A DNA stretch of 18,920 nucleotides from Thermoleophilia bacterium (GTDB lineage Bacteria > Actinomycetota > Thermoleophilia > Gaiellales > Gaiellaceae). The notes under the pieces were generated by a model that saw only the letters and a list, made by a program, of their open reading frames with translations, was not told the origin of the DNA and made no database searches. A program made the position numbers and the translations under genes. Below are positions 7,975 to 14,998 of the stretch, in pieces; position 1 is the first letter of the stretch; each line of letters begins with the position of its first letter. The stretch is from contig JAICYG010000038.1 of the NCBI GenBank assembly GCA_025934335.1, forward strand, positions 1-18,920, read 5' to 3'.

Positions 7975-8858
7975 TCGCGCTCGGCTGCGGCAACTTCGGA
8001 GGCGTGGGCTCGGCGCCGGCGTTCTTCGGCCAGGGGATCCCGCACGAGGAGGCGCTCGCGATCATGGACCGCGCGTGGGACGCGGGCATCACCTGGTTCG
8101 ACACGGGCGACGCCTACGGCGGCGGCACGAGCGAGCGCTGGATCGGCGAGTGGATCGCGGCGCGCGGCGTGCGTCCGACGCTGACGACGAAGGTGTTCCA
8201 CTCGACGACCGGCACGCCCGGCGACACCGGGCTCGCACCGGAGCGCGTCCGGCGGCAGCTCGCCTCGAGCCTCGAGCGGCTCGGCGTCGAGCGCGTCGAC
8301 TTCTACCTCGCGCACGAGCCAGACCCGGGCGTGCCGCTCGCGGAGACGATCGCCTGCTTCGAGGAGCTGCGCGCGGACGGCCTCGTCGGCGCGTGGGGGC
8401 TCAGCAACTACGGCCTCGACGGGCTGCGCGCGGCACGGCCGTCGCTCGTCCAGAACTCGTTCTCGCTGCTCGACCGCGCCGACGAGCAGGACGTGCTGCC
8501 GTGGTGCAAGGAGGAGGGGATCCCGTACGTGCCGTTCGGGCCGCTCGCGGGCGGCTGGCTGACCGGCAAGTACCGGCGCGGCGAGCCGTTCCCCGAGGGG
8601 TCGCGAATGACACAGCGGCCGGGGCCGTACGAGGCCTACGTCGACGAGCGGGTTTTCGACGCGCTCGAGGCGCTCGAGCGCGAGGCGTCCGAGCGGGGAG
8701 TCTCGACGGCCGGGCTCGCGCTCGCGTGGGTCGTCGCCCGCTGCGGCGGCGCCGTGTGCGGGCCGAACCGGCCGTCACACCTCGACCCGGTGCTCGAGGC
8801 GATGGAGCTGCAGTTGTCCGAGGAGGACGTGGGTCGGATCGGAGGGCTGTTCGCATGA
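7971..8858 (+). CDS. Aldo/keto reductase
   Basis: A 295-residue TIM-barrel oxidoreductase, GTG 7971 overlapping the preceding stop by four bases (GTGA). The catalytic tetrad of the superfamily is present: Asp44 and Tyr49 in FDTGDAYG, Lys74 in LTTK, and His115 in YLAHEPD. Further marks are GLSNYGL and the late VPFGPLAGGWLTGKY stretch with the C-terminal cofactor segment around GPNRPSHLD. It most resembles the YajO/potassium-channel-beta-like branch, which reduces aldehydes and ketones with NADPH. The N-terminus begins directly at the first strand (MIALGCGNFGG), leaving little room for the usual preceding beta hairpin. In this operon it could reduce or oxidise a pathway aldehyde; the substrate is not inferable. 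Confidence 0.9.
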   Translation: MIALGCGNFGGVGSAPAFFGQGIPHEEALAIMDRAWDAGITWFDTGDAYGGGTSERWIGEWIAARGVRPTLTTKVFHSTTGTPGDTGLAPERVRRQLASSLERLGVERVDFYLAHEPDPGVPLAETIACFEELRADGLVGAWGLSNYGLDGLRAARPSLVQNSFSLLDRADEQDVLPWCKEEGIPYVPFGPLAGGWLTGKYRRGEPFPEGSRMTQRPGPYEAYVDERVFDALEALEREASERGVSTAGLALAWVVARCGGAVCGPNRPSHLDPVLEAMELQLSEEDVGRIGGLFA

Positions 8859-9808
8859 GCAGGGTGAGGGTGCTGGACGAGCACGACGTCCGCCGGCTGC
8901 TGCCGATGGCGGACTGCATCGACCTGATGGGCGACGCGCTCGGCGCACTTGCCCGCGGCGAGGCATTCAACCCGCTGCGGTTCGTGTCGCGGCCGCCCGA
9001 TCACGACAGCCTGATGGGGCTGATGCCGGCGAGGCGCGGCGGCGGCACGCCGCTCTGGTCGCTGAAGGCGCTCACGATCGTGCCGGGCAACAGTGCCCGC
9101 GGACTCGACTCCCACCAGGGCTTCGTCGCGCTCTTCGGCGGCGACGACGGCGAGCCGAAGGCGATCGTGAACGCCGGTGCGATCACCGCCGTGCGCACCG
9201 CCGCCGTCTCCGGCCTCGCCACGCGGCTGCTTGCGCGCGAGCACGTGCAGACGCTCGCGATCCTCGGCACCGGCACCCAGGGCCGCTCGCACCTCGAGGC
9301 GATGCGCGCCGTGCGCGAGTTCGACCGCGTGCTCGTCTGGAGCGCGAGCGGCCGTACGCTCGATGGTGCGGAGAGCGTCGCGACCGCCGAGGAGGCCCTG
9401 CGAGACGCCGACGTGGTCTGCACCGTCACGTCGTCCGCCGAGCCGGTCGTGCGGCGCGAGTGGCTGAAGCCGGGCGTGCACCTGAACGCCGTCGGCTCGA
9501 GCATCCCGACGGCGCGCGAACTCGACTCGCAAACCGTCGCCGACGCCTCGCTGTTCGTCGACCGGCGCGAGTCGACGCTGAACGAGGCCGGCGACTTCCT
9601 CGTGCCGCAACGCGAGGGCCTTGTCGGGCCCGAGCACATCCGCGGCGAGATCGGCGAGCTCGTGCTCGGGACGGTCGAGGGGCGGAGGTCGGACGACGAG
9701 ATCACGCTGTTCAAGTCGCTCGGAATCGCGGTCGAGGACCTGGCCGCCGCGGAGCACGTGCTCGCGCGGGCCGAGGCGGAGGACGCAGGAACGGTCGTCT
9801 CGCTGTGA
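8855..9808 (+). CDS. Ornithine cyclodeaminase/mu-crystallin family protein, probable imine reductase
   Basis: 317 residues from ATG 8855, in an ATGA overlap. The frame continues upstream only as a shadow of the reductase gene. Family residues include Lys71 in WSLKAL, the GAITAVRTAA block with Arg114, the NAD motif GTGTQG at 138-143, and the C-terminal FKSLGIAVEDLAAAEH. In true ornithine cyclodeaminase the catalytic Asp (Asp228 of the Pseudomonas enzyme, recalled) sits in a GGDCPGKTEL-like segment. Here the equivalent reads GSSIPTAREL, with Ser216 in place of Asp. Ketimine reductases such as mu-crystallin also lack this Asp. Reduction of a cyclic or linear imine, or an amino-acid dehydrogenase role, is therefore favoured over cyclodeamination. 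It sits directly upstream of a PLP dehydratase, a natural supplier of imine. Confidence 0.87.
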   Translation: MSRVRVLDEHDVRRLLPMADCIDLMGDALGALARGEAFNPLRFVSRPPDHDSLMGLMPARRGGGTPLWSLKALTIVPGNSARGLDSHQGFVALFGGDDGEPKAIVNAGAITAVRTAAVSGLATRLLAREHVQTLAILGTGTQGRSHLEAMRAVREFDRVLVWSASGRTLDGAESVATAEEALRDADVVCTVTSSAEPVVRREWLKPGVHLNAVGSSIPTARELDSQTVADASLFVDRRESTLNEAGDFLVPQREGLVGPEHIRGEIGELVLGTVEGRRSDDEITLFKSLGIAVEDLAAAEHVLARAEAEDAGTVVSL

Positions 9809-10749
9809 TCCCGCTCGGCGAGATCGAGCGCGCCCGCGAGGTGCTCGACGGGCTCGCCGTGCGCACGCCGCTCGTGCGCCTCGACGCCGACACCGACGGC
9901 GAGATCTGGCTGAAGCTCGAGCTGCTGCAGCCGGTGCGCTCGTTCAAGCTGCGCGGCGCCGGCAACGCCGTGTTGCAGGCGACGAACGGCGACCTTGCCG
10001 GCGGCGTGCTGACGGCGAGCGCGGGCAACATGGCGCAGGGGCTCTCGTACGTCGCGAGGCAGCGCGGCGTTCCGGCCACGATCGTCGTCCCAGAGCACGC
10101 ACCGCAGACGAAGATCGACGCGATCGAGCGCTACGGCGGCCGCGTGATCAAGGTGCCCTACGACGAGTGGTGGCAGGCGATGGTCAGCGGCTCCTACCCC
10201 GGCGTCGACGGCCTCTTCGTGCATCCGGTCGACAACGATCGCGTCATGGCCGGGAACGGGACGATCGGGCTCGAGCTGCTCGAGCAGCTCGGCGGCTTCG
10301 ACGCCGTCGTCGTGCCCTACGGCGGCGGCGGTCTCGTCAGCGGCATCGCGAGCGCCGTGAAGGCGACGCGGCCGGACGTTCGCTTCTTCGCCGCCGAGCC
10401 GGCGACGGGAGCGCCGGCCGCCGCGACGTTCGCCGCGGGCGGGGCGCCGACGGCGGTCGACTACACCGCCTCGTGGGTCGACGGCTCCGGCAGCCGCGAG
10501 GTGATCCCGCGCGTCTGGGAACACGCGTCTCAGCTGCTCGACGGCGCCTTCTCGGTTCCTCTGGACGAGGTCGCAGCGGGCGTCCGCCTGCTCGCCGAGC
10601 GCACTCGTGTCGTCGCCGAGGGAGCGGGCGCGCTCGCGCTCGCCGCGGCGCTCGCAAACGACGTGGGCCGGCGCGTCGTCTGTATCGTCTCGGGCGGCAA
10701 CATCGACACCGGCGTTCTCACGCGCATCCTCGTAGGGGAGACGCCGTGA
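9805..10749 (+). CDS. Threonine/serine dehydratase-like PLP enzyme (fold type II)
   Basis: 314 residues from GTG 9805, overlapping the preceding stop by four bases. The PLP lysine is Lys48 in RSFKLRGAGNA. The substrate loop is ASAGNMAQG, where most threonine dehydratases have GNHAQG. The phosphate-binding glycine loop is PYGGGGLVSG near residues 172-181. The C-terminal SGGNID block closes the catalytic domain. No ACT regulatory domain is present, as in catabolic dehydratases and serine racemases. It should eliminate water from a beta-hydroxy amino acid, or racemise one. The GNM change and the partner imine reductase suggest a substrate other than threonine. A related arrangement of a dehydratase beside an ornithine-cyclodeaminase-like protein is known from the eutB-eutC genes of ectoine utilisation. 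Confidence 0.87.
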   Translation: MIPLGEIERAREVLDGLAVRTPLVRLDADTDGEIWLKLELLQPVRSFKLRGAGNAVLQATNGDLAGGVLTASAGNMAQGLSYVARQRGVPATIVVPEHAPQTKIDAIERYGGRVIKVPYDEWWQAMVSGSYPGVDGLFVHPVDNDRVMAGNGTIGLELLEQLGGFDAVVVPYGGGGLVSGIASAVKATRPDVRFFAAEPATGAPAAATFAAGGAPTAVDYTASWVDGSGSREVIPRVWEHASQLLDGAFSVPLDEVAAGVRLLAERTRVVAEGAGALALAAALANDVGRRVVCIVSGGNIDTGVLTRILVGETP

Positions 10750-11879
10750 ACATCGACGCCGTTCGCGCGCGGTTCTCATCACTGCAGGGCGGGTTCGCAT
10801 TCTTCGACGCGCCGGGCGGCACGCAGGTGCCCGACGAGGTCGGCCAGGCGATCGCGAACGCGCTCAGGGAGGCGTCCGGCAATCTCGGCGCGCCGTACGC
10901 GACCGGCCGCGCGGTCGAGGCGATCCTCGCGCGGGCGAAGGACGACGCGGCGCGCTTCCTCGGCTGTGATGCCGACGAGATCTCGTTCGGGATGAACATG
11001 ACGACGCTCGACTTCGCGTTGTCTCGCACGGCGGGACGCGACTTCCGCGGAGGCGACGAGATCCTGACGACGCAGCTCGACCACGACGGCGGCGTAGCCC
11101 CGTGGGTGGAGCTCGCGGAGGACAAGAGCCTCGTCGTCCGGATCGCCGCTGCCACCGACGAGCTGACGGTCGACTACGACGACCTCGAGCGGCAGCTCGG
11201 CGAGCGGACGCGGGTGGTCGCGTTCGCGATTGCGTCGAACGCGACCGGGTCGATCGCCGACGCGAAACGAATCTGTGCGCTCGCTCGCGACGCGGGCGCT
11301 CTCTCCTGGGTCGACGCCGTGCACTACGCGGCGCACGAGCCGATCGACGTGCGTGAGCTCGGCTGCGACGTCCTCCTCTGCTCGCCGTACAAGTTCTGCG
11401 GGCCGCACCTCGGCATCGCCTACGTTCGGAGGGAGCCGGCGGAGACGTGGCGGCCGTACAAGGCGCGGCCGTCGAAGCTCCGCTTCGAGACGGGAACGCT
11501 TCCGTACGAGCTGCTCGCCGGCTTCAGCGCCACGATCGCGTACCTCGACACGATCGGCGGCATCGAGGCGATTCGCACGTACGAGCGGGAGCTCGGCGAG
11601 CGCTTCCTCTCGGGGTTGCCGGAGAGCGTGACGCTATACGGGCCGCCGACGATGGCGGGGCGCGTCCCGACGTTCCTCTTCAACGTCGACGGCGTCCCCG
11701 CGGACGACGCGGCGCACAGGCTCGCCGGACGCGGGTTCGGCATCTGGTATGCCGACAACTGGTACTGCGTTGCGCTGGGCAAGCGCCTGCCGGAGCAGTC
11801 GCTCCGCGCCGGCATCGCGCACTACAACACGGCCGCCGAGGTGGACGGGCTGCTCGAGGCGCTCGGTCAGCTTTCCTAA
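10746..11879 (+). CDS. Class V aminotransferase, VC1184-type cysteine desulfurase-like protein
   Basis: 377 residues from GTG 10746 (GTGA overlap). It is a fold-type I PLP enzyme. FFDAPGGTQVP at the N-terminus, FGMNMTTLDFALSR, LDHDGGVAPWVELAE and CSPYKFCGPHLG match the cysteine-desulfurase-like VC1184 subfamily. The Schiff-base lysine is Lys216, preceded by the PLP-nitrogen Asp and a His in WVDAVHYA. The active-site Cys loop of SufS/CsdA is not recognisable, so sulfur transfer to a scaffold is doubtful. Related class V enzymes cleave C-S bonds or, as kynureninase, a C-C bond releasing alanine. With a TDO-type gene upstream, a kynureninase-like step is conceivable, but this protein lacks kynureninase sequence marks. 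It is the last gene of the tightly overlapped operon. Confidence 0.87.
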   Translation: MNIDAVRARFSSLQGGFAFFDAPGGTQVPDEVGQAIANALREASGNLGAPYATGRAVEAILARAKDDAARFLGCDADEISFGMNMTTLDFALSRTAGRDFRGGDEILTTQLDHDGGVAPWVELAEDKSLVVRIAAATDELTVDYDDLERQLGERTRVVAFAIASNATGSIADAKRICALARDAGALSWVDAVHYAAHEPIDVRELGCDVLLCSPYKFCGPHLGIAYVRREPAETWRPYKARPSKLRFETGTLPYELLAGFSATIAYLDTIGGIEAIRTYERELGERFLSGLPESVTLYGPPTMAGRVPTFLFNVDGVPADDAAHRLAGRGFGIWYADNWYCVALGKRLPEQSLRAGIAHYNTAAEVDGLLEALGQLS

Positions 11880-11890
11880 CAACCGACCTG

Positions 11891-11903
11891 CACCCTTGAG
11901 CGC
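11891..11903 (+). promoter_or_regulatory. Possible leaderless -10 region upstream of the DUF1906 gene
   Basis: CACCCT at 11891-11896 followed by TGAGCGC directly before GTG 11904. The match to TAnnnT is poor on its own. It is listed because the same hexamer-plus-GAGCGC layout recurs before 18610, and because there is no SD. Confidence 0.2.
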
Positions 11904-13526
11904 GTGAGAGGCCGGGTCGTCCTCGCACTCGTGCTGGTGCTCGTGCTGCCGGCAAGTGTGCATGCCGCGGGAAGCTCGATGCGCGCGGGCGTGTACACGG
12001 GCTATGCGTTCGACGCGTGTGCTGCGCCGGCGGTCTCGACGCTGCAGGCGTGGTCGGCGTCGCCGTACCGCGGGGTCGGCGTCTACATCGGCGGCGCGAA
12101 CCGCGCGTGCAAGCAGCCGAACCTGACGCCGACGTGGGTGCAGGCGGTGACCGGGCTCGGCTGGAGTCTTCTGCCGCTCTACGTGGGGCTGCAGGCGCCG
12201 TGCGTGAGCCAGTCGGGGCTCGCCAAGCTCTCCACGAACGGCACGACCGCGGCTGCGCAGGGGCTCACCGCCGCCGACGACGCCGCGGCGCAGGCGCAGA
12301 CGCTCGGACTGCCGCCCGGCAGCCCGATCTGGTTCGACATGGAGGGCTACAAGCTCGGCAACGCCACGTGCTCGAATGCGGTCAGGTCGTTCGTCGGTGC
12401 GTGGGTCGGCGAGCTCCGTGCGCGCGGCTACGTCCCGGGCGTCTACGGGAGCGCCGCGTCGACGATCCGCGACGTATCGATTCTCGGTTCCGCAACGCCG
12501 GACGTCATCTGGATCGCGAACTGGAACGGCGTCGAGAGCGTCTTCGGCGACCCGTACGTGAGCGACTCGCTCTGGCCGAACCACCAGCGGGTGCACCAGT
12601 ACAAGGGCGGCCACAGGGAGACGTACGGCGGCGTCACGATCAACATCGACTCGAACGTCGTCGACAGCATGGTCGTCGGCGGCATCGGCGCGCCGCCTCC
12701 GCCGCCGCAGCCCGCGCCCGCGGGGCAGGTGACGTCGGGCGACGGGCTCGCCGTCGCGAGCTGGCCGGCGGCCGCGTTCGCGGTGCAGGCGGTCGTGACG
12801 CTGACGCCCGCCGCGCAGCCGCCGGTTCCGAACGGCTACGCAGTGCAGCTGACCGCGACGGAGAGCGACAACCAGGCGCCGATCGCCGGCTTCGGCGCGC
12901 AGGTGACGCTCCACCTGCTGAAGCCGGCGACGGGCCTCACGCCCGCGTTCTCGGCCGACGGCCAGACGTGGACGCCGCTCCAGAAGCTGCCGGCGGCGGG
13001 CCTCGGGCAGTCGCAGCTCTCCGGCTACACGCTCGATCCCGACGGGACGGCCGAGATCCAGACGCTCGTGCCCGGCTGGTTCGGCCTCGTGGCGGACACG
13101 AGACCACCGACCGAACCGGTCGTCAACGCGAGGCTCACCTCGAAGGGCCTGTACCTCTCGTGGGGGCCTGCCCAGGACGACAGCGGGGTCGCCTCCTACC
13201 AGGTGTTGCGTAACGGCGCGCCGGTCATGGACCTGCTCGCGAGCGCCCGGCGCGTCGCCGTGCGCCGTCCGTCCACCGGCGCCCAGACCGTCTATCGCGT
13301 GCGCGCAACCGACGGCGCAGGCAACGCCGGCAAGCCGAGCCGGGCGGTCGTCCTGCTCGCGAAGAAGCGTCCGCGGACGTTGCCGCGCGCGATCCCGCAG
13401 TGGGCGTTCGGGCTCTTCGCCTACCAGCGCCACGAGGGGCCCCGCCCGAAGACCGCCCCGAAGCGCCCGCCTGCGTGGTACTGGACGTGGGCCGCGTGGC
13501 GCGCCCAGCCGTACCGGCTTCGCTAA
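11904..13526 (+). CDS. Secreted DUF1906 (Rv2525c-like) glycoside-hydrolase-like protein with FnIII domain
   Basis: 540 residues, GTG 11904. Residues 1-22 form a signal peptide (hydrophobic VLALVLVLVLP, cleavage after VHA). Residues about 26-258 are an Rv2525c/DUF1906 TIM-barrel-like domain: GVYTGYAFDAC, YRGVGVYIGG, then IWFDMEGY carrying Asp145 and Glu147 in the place of GH25-type acids, YVPGVYGS, and IWIANWNG. A proline linker (263-274) leads to a beta-rich domain (about 275-395). A fibronectin type III domain (about 400-490) follows, with LYLSWGPAQDDSGVASYQV. The tail is basic, Pro- and Trp-rich. The protein likely acts on or in the cell wall; catalysis is unproven for the family. It lies 24 bases after the operon, has no SD, and may have its own promoter. 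It looks unrelated in function to the enzymes upstream. Confidence 0.88.
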   Translation: MRGRVVLALVLVLVLPASVHAAGSSMRAGVYTGYAFDACAAPAVSTLQAWSASPYRGVGVYIGGANRACKQPNLTPTWVQAVTGLGWSLLPLYVGLQAPCVSQSGLAKLSTNGTTAAAQGLTAADDAAAQAQTLGLPPGSPIWFDMEGYKLGNATCSNAVRSFVGAWVGELRARGYVPGVYGSAASTIRDVSILGSATPDVIWIANWNGVESVFGDPYVSDSLWPNHQRVHQYKGGHRETYGGVTINIDSNVVDSMVVGGIGAPPPPPQPAPAGQVTSGDGLAVASWPAAAFAVQAVVTLTPAAQPPVPNGYAVQLTATESDNQAPIAGFGAQVTLHLLKPATGLTPAFSADGQTWTPLQKLPAAGLGQSQLSGYTLDPDGTAEIQTLVPGWFGLVADTRPPTEPVVNARLTSKGLYLSWGPAQDDSGVASYQVLRNGAPVMDLLASARRVAVRRPSTGAQTVYRVRATDGAGNAGKPSRAVVLLAKKRPRTLPRAIPQWAFGLFAYQRHEGPRPKTAPKRPPAWYWTWAAWRAQPYRLR

Positions 13527-13528
13527 GC

Positions 13529-13547
13529 GCGCCCGACGGCTCGGGTG
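13529..13547 (+). terminator. Possible short terminator hairpin after the DUF1906 gene
   Basis: CCCGA (13532-13536), loop CGGC, and TCGGG (13541-13545) form a 5-bp stem that a G-T wobble and one more C-G pair lengthen. It begins six bases after the TAA stop. No T-run follows, so termination strength is uncertain. Confidence 0.35.
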
Positions 13548-13607
13548 GCGAAGCGCAGGTCCAGCTCTGAGAGTCGGCGAGTCGGTCCAGTCAGGGCCGC
13601 ACACCTG

Positions 13608-13620
13608 GATACTGAGACGC
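13608..13620 (+). promoter_or_regulatory. Candidate -10 hexamer for leaderless zinc-ribbon transcript
   Basis: GATACT (13608-13613) keeps the A at position 2 and the T at position 6 of TAnnnT and ends seven bases before GTG 13621, the spacing expected when the transcript starts at the start codon. No convincing -35 element was found. Confidence 0.35.
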
Positions 13621-13752
13621 GTGAACGACGACCGGCCGCCGATCTGCCCACGCTGTGGTGTGACCATGGTGCCCGCGGAGCTGAGCGCAGACGAGGGCCG
13701 CGACGGCGACTGGGTCTGCCTCGAATGCGAGGAATTGGGCGAGGACGGGTGA
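13621..13752 (+). CDS. Small zinc-ribbon protein, 43 aa
   Basis: A short open frame from GTG 13621 to TGA 13750-13752. The product has two CxxC knuckles, CPRC (Cys9, Cys12) and CLEC (Cys33, Cys36), separated by 20 residues, which is the layout of a single zinc ribbon. The rest is acidic (many Asp/Glu after residue 18). There is no SD. GATACT lies at 13608-13613, seven bases before the start codon, compatible with leaderless transcription. The four cysteines with correct spacing make coding far more likely than chance. Function is unknown; such stand-alone ribbons may be partner proteins or regulators. It sits alone between the DUF1906 gene and the DHFR-like gene. Confidence 0.7.
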   Translation: MNDDRPPICPRCGVTMVPAELSADEGRDGDWVCLECEELGEDG

Positions 13753-13763
13753 GTCGAGCCGCT

Positions 13764-13780
13764 CGCGTCGGTACGACGCG
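13764..13780. promoter_or_regulatory. 17-bp inverted repeat, possible operator or weak terminator
   Basis: CGCGTCG (13764-13770), centre GTA, and CGACGCG (13774-13780) form a perfect 7-bp dyad 12 bases after the zinc-ribbon stop and 155 bases before the DHFR-like gene. The 3-base centre favours either a tight hairpin or a repressor-type operator; no T-run follows. Confidence 0.35.
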
Positions 13781-13934
13781 GGCTGAGCGCCCGTATGACC
13801 GTTGACGCTGCACCGCATGGGACGGCCGGCGGCCTCCGCGTTATACGCGGCCCTTCGTCGGCGACCGCCGATGACTTCCGGGCCGCCGTCGCGTCTGAAG
13901 CACGTGAACGTTGCCGCCCGAAAGGAGCTAAACG

Positions 13935-14525
13935 GTGAGCAAGGTAGTCGCACTCATGTCGATGTCTCTGGACGGATACGTCGCCGATCCGGACGACGGA
14001 GTCGACGAGGTCTTCGACTGGTACTTCTCGGGTGATGTCGAGGTCGTCACGCCGAGCCGGGCATTCACCTTCCGCGTCTCGCCGCCCAGCGCCGAGCACC
14101 TGAAGGGTCTCATGGCCGCAGTAGGGGCGATGCTCACCGGCCGGCGTACGTTCGACCGCGCCAACGGCTGGGAGGGCCGGCACCCGTTCGACGTGCCCGC
14201 GTTTGTCGTCACCCGGCGGGTACCCGAGGGCTGGCCAAGGCCCGGCTCGACCGTTCGGTTCGTCACGGACGGCATCGAAAGCGCGGTTGCACAGGCGAAG
14301 GCGGCCGCAGCGCCGAAGTTCGTCGGAGTCCACGGCGCGCAGACGATCCAGCAGTGCCTCGACGCCGGGCTGCTGGACGAGATCCACGTCGATCTGGCGG
14401 CAGTGTTGCTGGGAAAGGGAGTGCCGCTGTTCGACCACCTGGCGAACACCCCGGTTGCCCTCGGCAATCCGACAGTCGTCGCCGGCGTGGGGGTCACGCA
14501 TCTGCGGTATGCGGTGCAGAGATAA
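13935..14525 (+). CDS. DHFR/RibD C-terminal-like reductase family protein
   Basis: 196 residues from GTG 13935, with a clear SD (AAAGGAG, 13921-13927) seven bases upstream. The N-terminus VVALMSMSLDGYVADPDDGVDEV is the signature of the stand-alone dihydrofolate-reductase-like/RibD-C family common in actinobacteria. GAMLTGRRTFD is the cofactor-binding segment, and GAQTIQQCLDAGLLDEIHVDLAAVLLGKGVPLFD is typical of its second half. It is probably an NADPH-dependent reductase of unknown substrate, and is not expected to be the housekeeping DHFR. The VOC-like reading frame follows after 37 bases, a frequent neighbour type, so the two may share a transcript. Confidence 0.87.
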   Translation: MSKVVALMSMSLDGYVADPDDGVDEVFDWYFSGDVEVVTPSRAFTFRVSPPSAEHLKGLMAAVGAMLTGRRTFDRANGWEGRHPFDVPAFVVTRRVPEGWPRPGSTVRFVTDGIESAVAQAKAAAAPKFVGVHGAQTIQQCLDAGLLDEIHVDLAAVLLGKGVPLFDHLANTPVALGNPTVVAGVGVTHLRYAVQR

Positions 14526-14562
14526 TCGCGGAGGGTCGTTCGCTTGCCGTCAGGAGGTGCAC

Positions 14563-14995
14563 ATGATTCCGTCGATCCGGACCGCTGACGTCACCGGTGC
14601 GGTGGACTTCTATACCGACAAGCTCGGCTTCGAGATCGTCCGCTCCAACGAGGGAAACGTCGCAGTTACCCTCGGTGAGGAGCGGCTGATGCTGGAGGCG
14701 GCCGGCACCTTCTACTCGGCGGATTACAACGAAGCGATTCGTGCCCGCCTGGGGGCGGCATCGCCTCACGCGCTGTACGTCGAGGTTTCGGACGTCGAGT
14801 CCTATTACGAGAAGCTGCAGGCCGCGGGAGTGCAGGTCGTCGACCCGCTCTTGCCGCGGCCGTGGGGGCAAAATGGCGGAAGACGATGTGTCGTCGCGCG
14901 GGGGCGGCGGCGACGGGGTCTCTCATTTCGTCATCCCGTCCGTGCGCGGCAACGAAGTCGCCGGGGCTCACGGCCCCGGCACGACGTGGAGGTGA
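14563..14995 (+). pseudogene. Glyoxalase/bleomycin-resistance (VOC) family gene, frame broken near 14870
   Basis: ATG 14563 has a strong SD (AGGAGGT, 14552-14558). The first 100 or so residues are a convincing VOC protein: MIPSIRTADVTGAVDFYTDKLGFEIV, then LMLEAAGTFYS, then HALYVEVSDVESYYEKLQAAGV ending in RPWGQ. The family continues for about 20 more residues with a REF.V.DPDG..L.F-type strand pair. Here the frame instead becomes Arg-rich and runs to 15825 across the next gene. Losing one A from the AAAA run at 14870-14873, just after GGGGG, would switch to a frame ending at the TGA 14993-14995, four bases before the next start. That tail (AEDDVSSRGGGGDGVSHF) is only weakly VOC-like. A decayed gene or a sequence error are both possible. 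Confidence 0.6.
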
Positions 14996-14998
14996 CGA

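Noticed and set aside
6164..11879. Calling the enzyme block an ectoine degradation operon (eutBCD)
   Set aside because: Three family matches fit, but the deacetylase, transaminase and dehydrogenase partners are not in the window, and a TDO-like gene is foreign to that route; kept only as a hypothesis.
7273..11879. Calling the enzyme block the kynurenine pathway
   Set aside because: Only the first enzyme has a family match; no formamidase is visible and the class V enzyme is not a recognisable kynureninase.
11634..14501. Very long minus-strand open frame (about 955 codons) opposite several genes
   Set aside because: Composition is dominated by Arg, Asp and Val/His runs typical of the antisense of GC-rich genes; plus-strand genes here have clear domains and starts.
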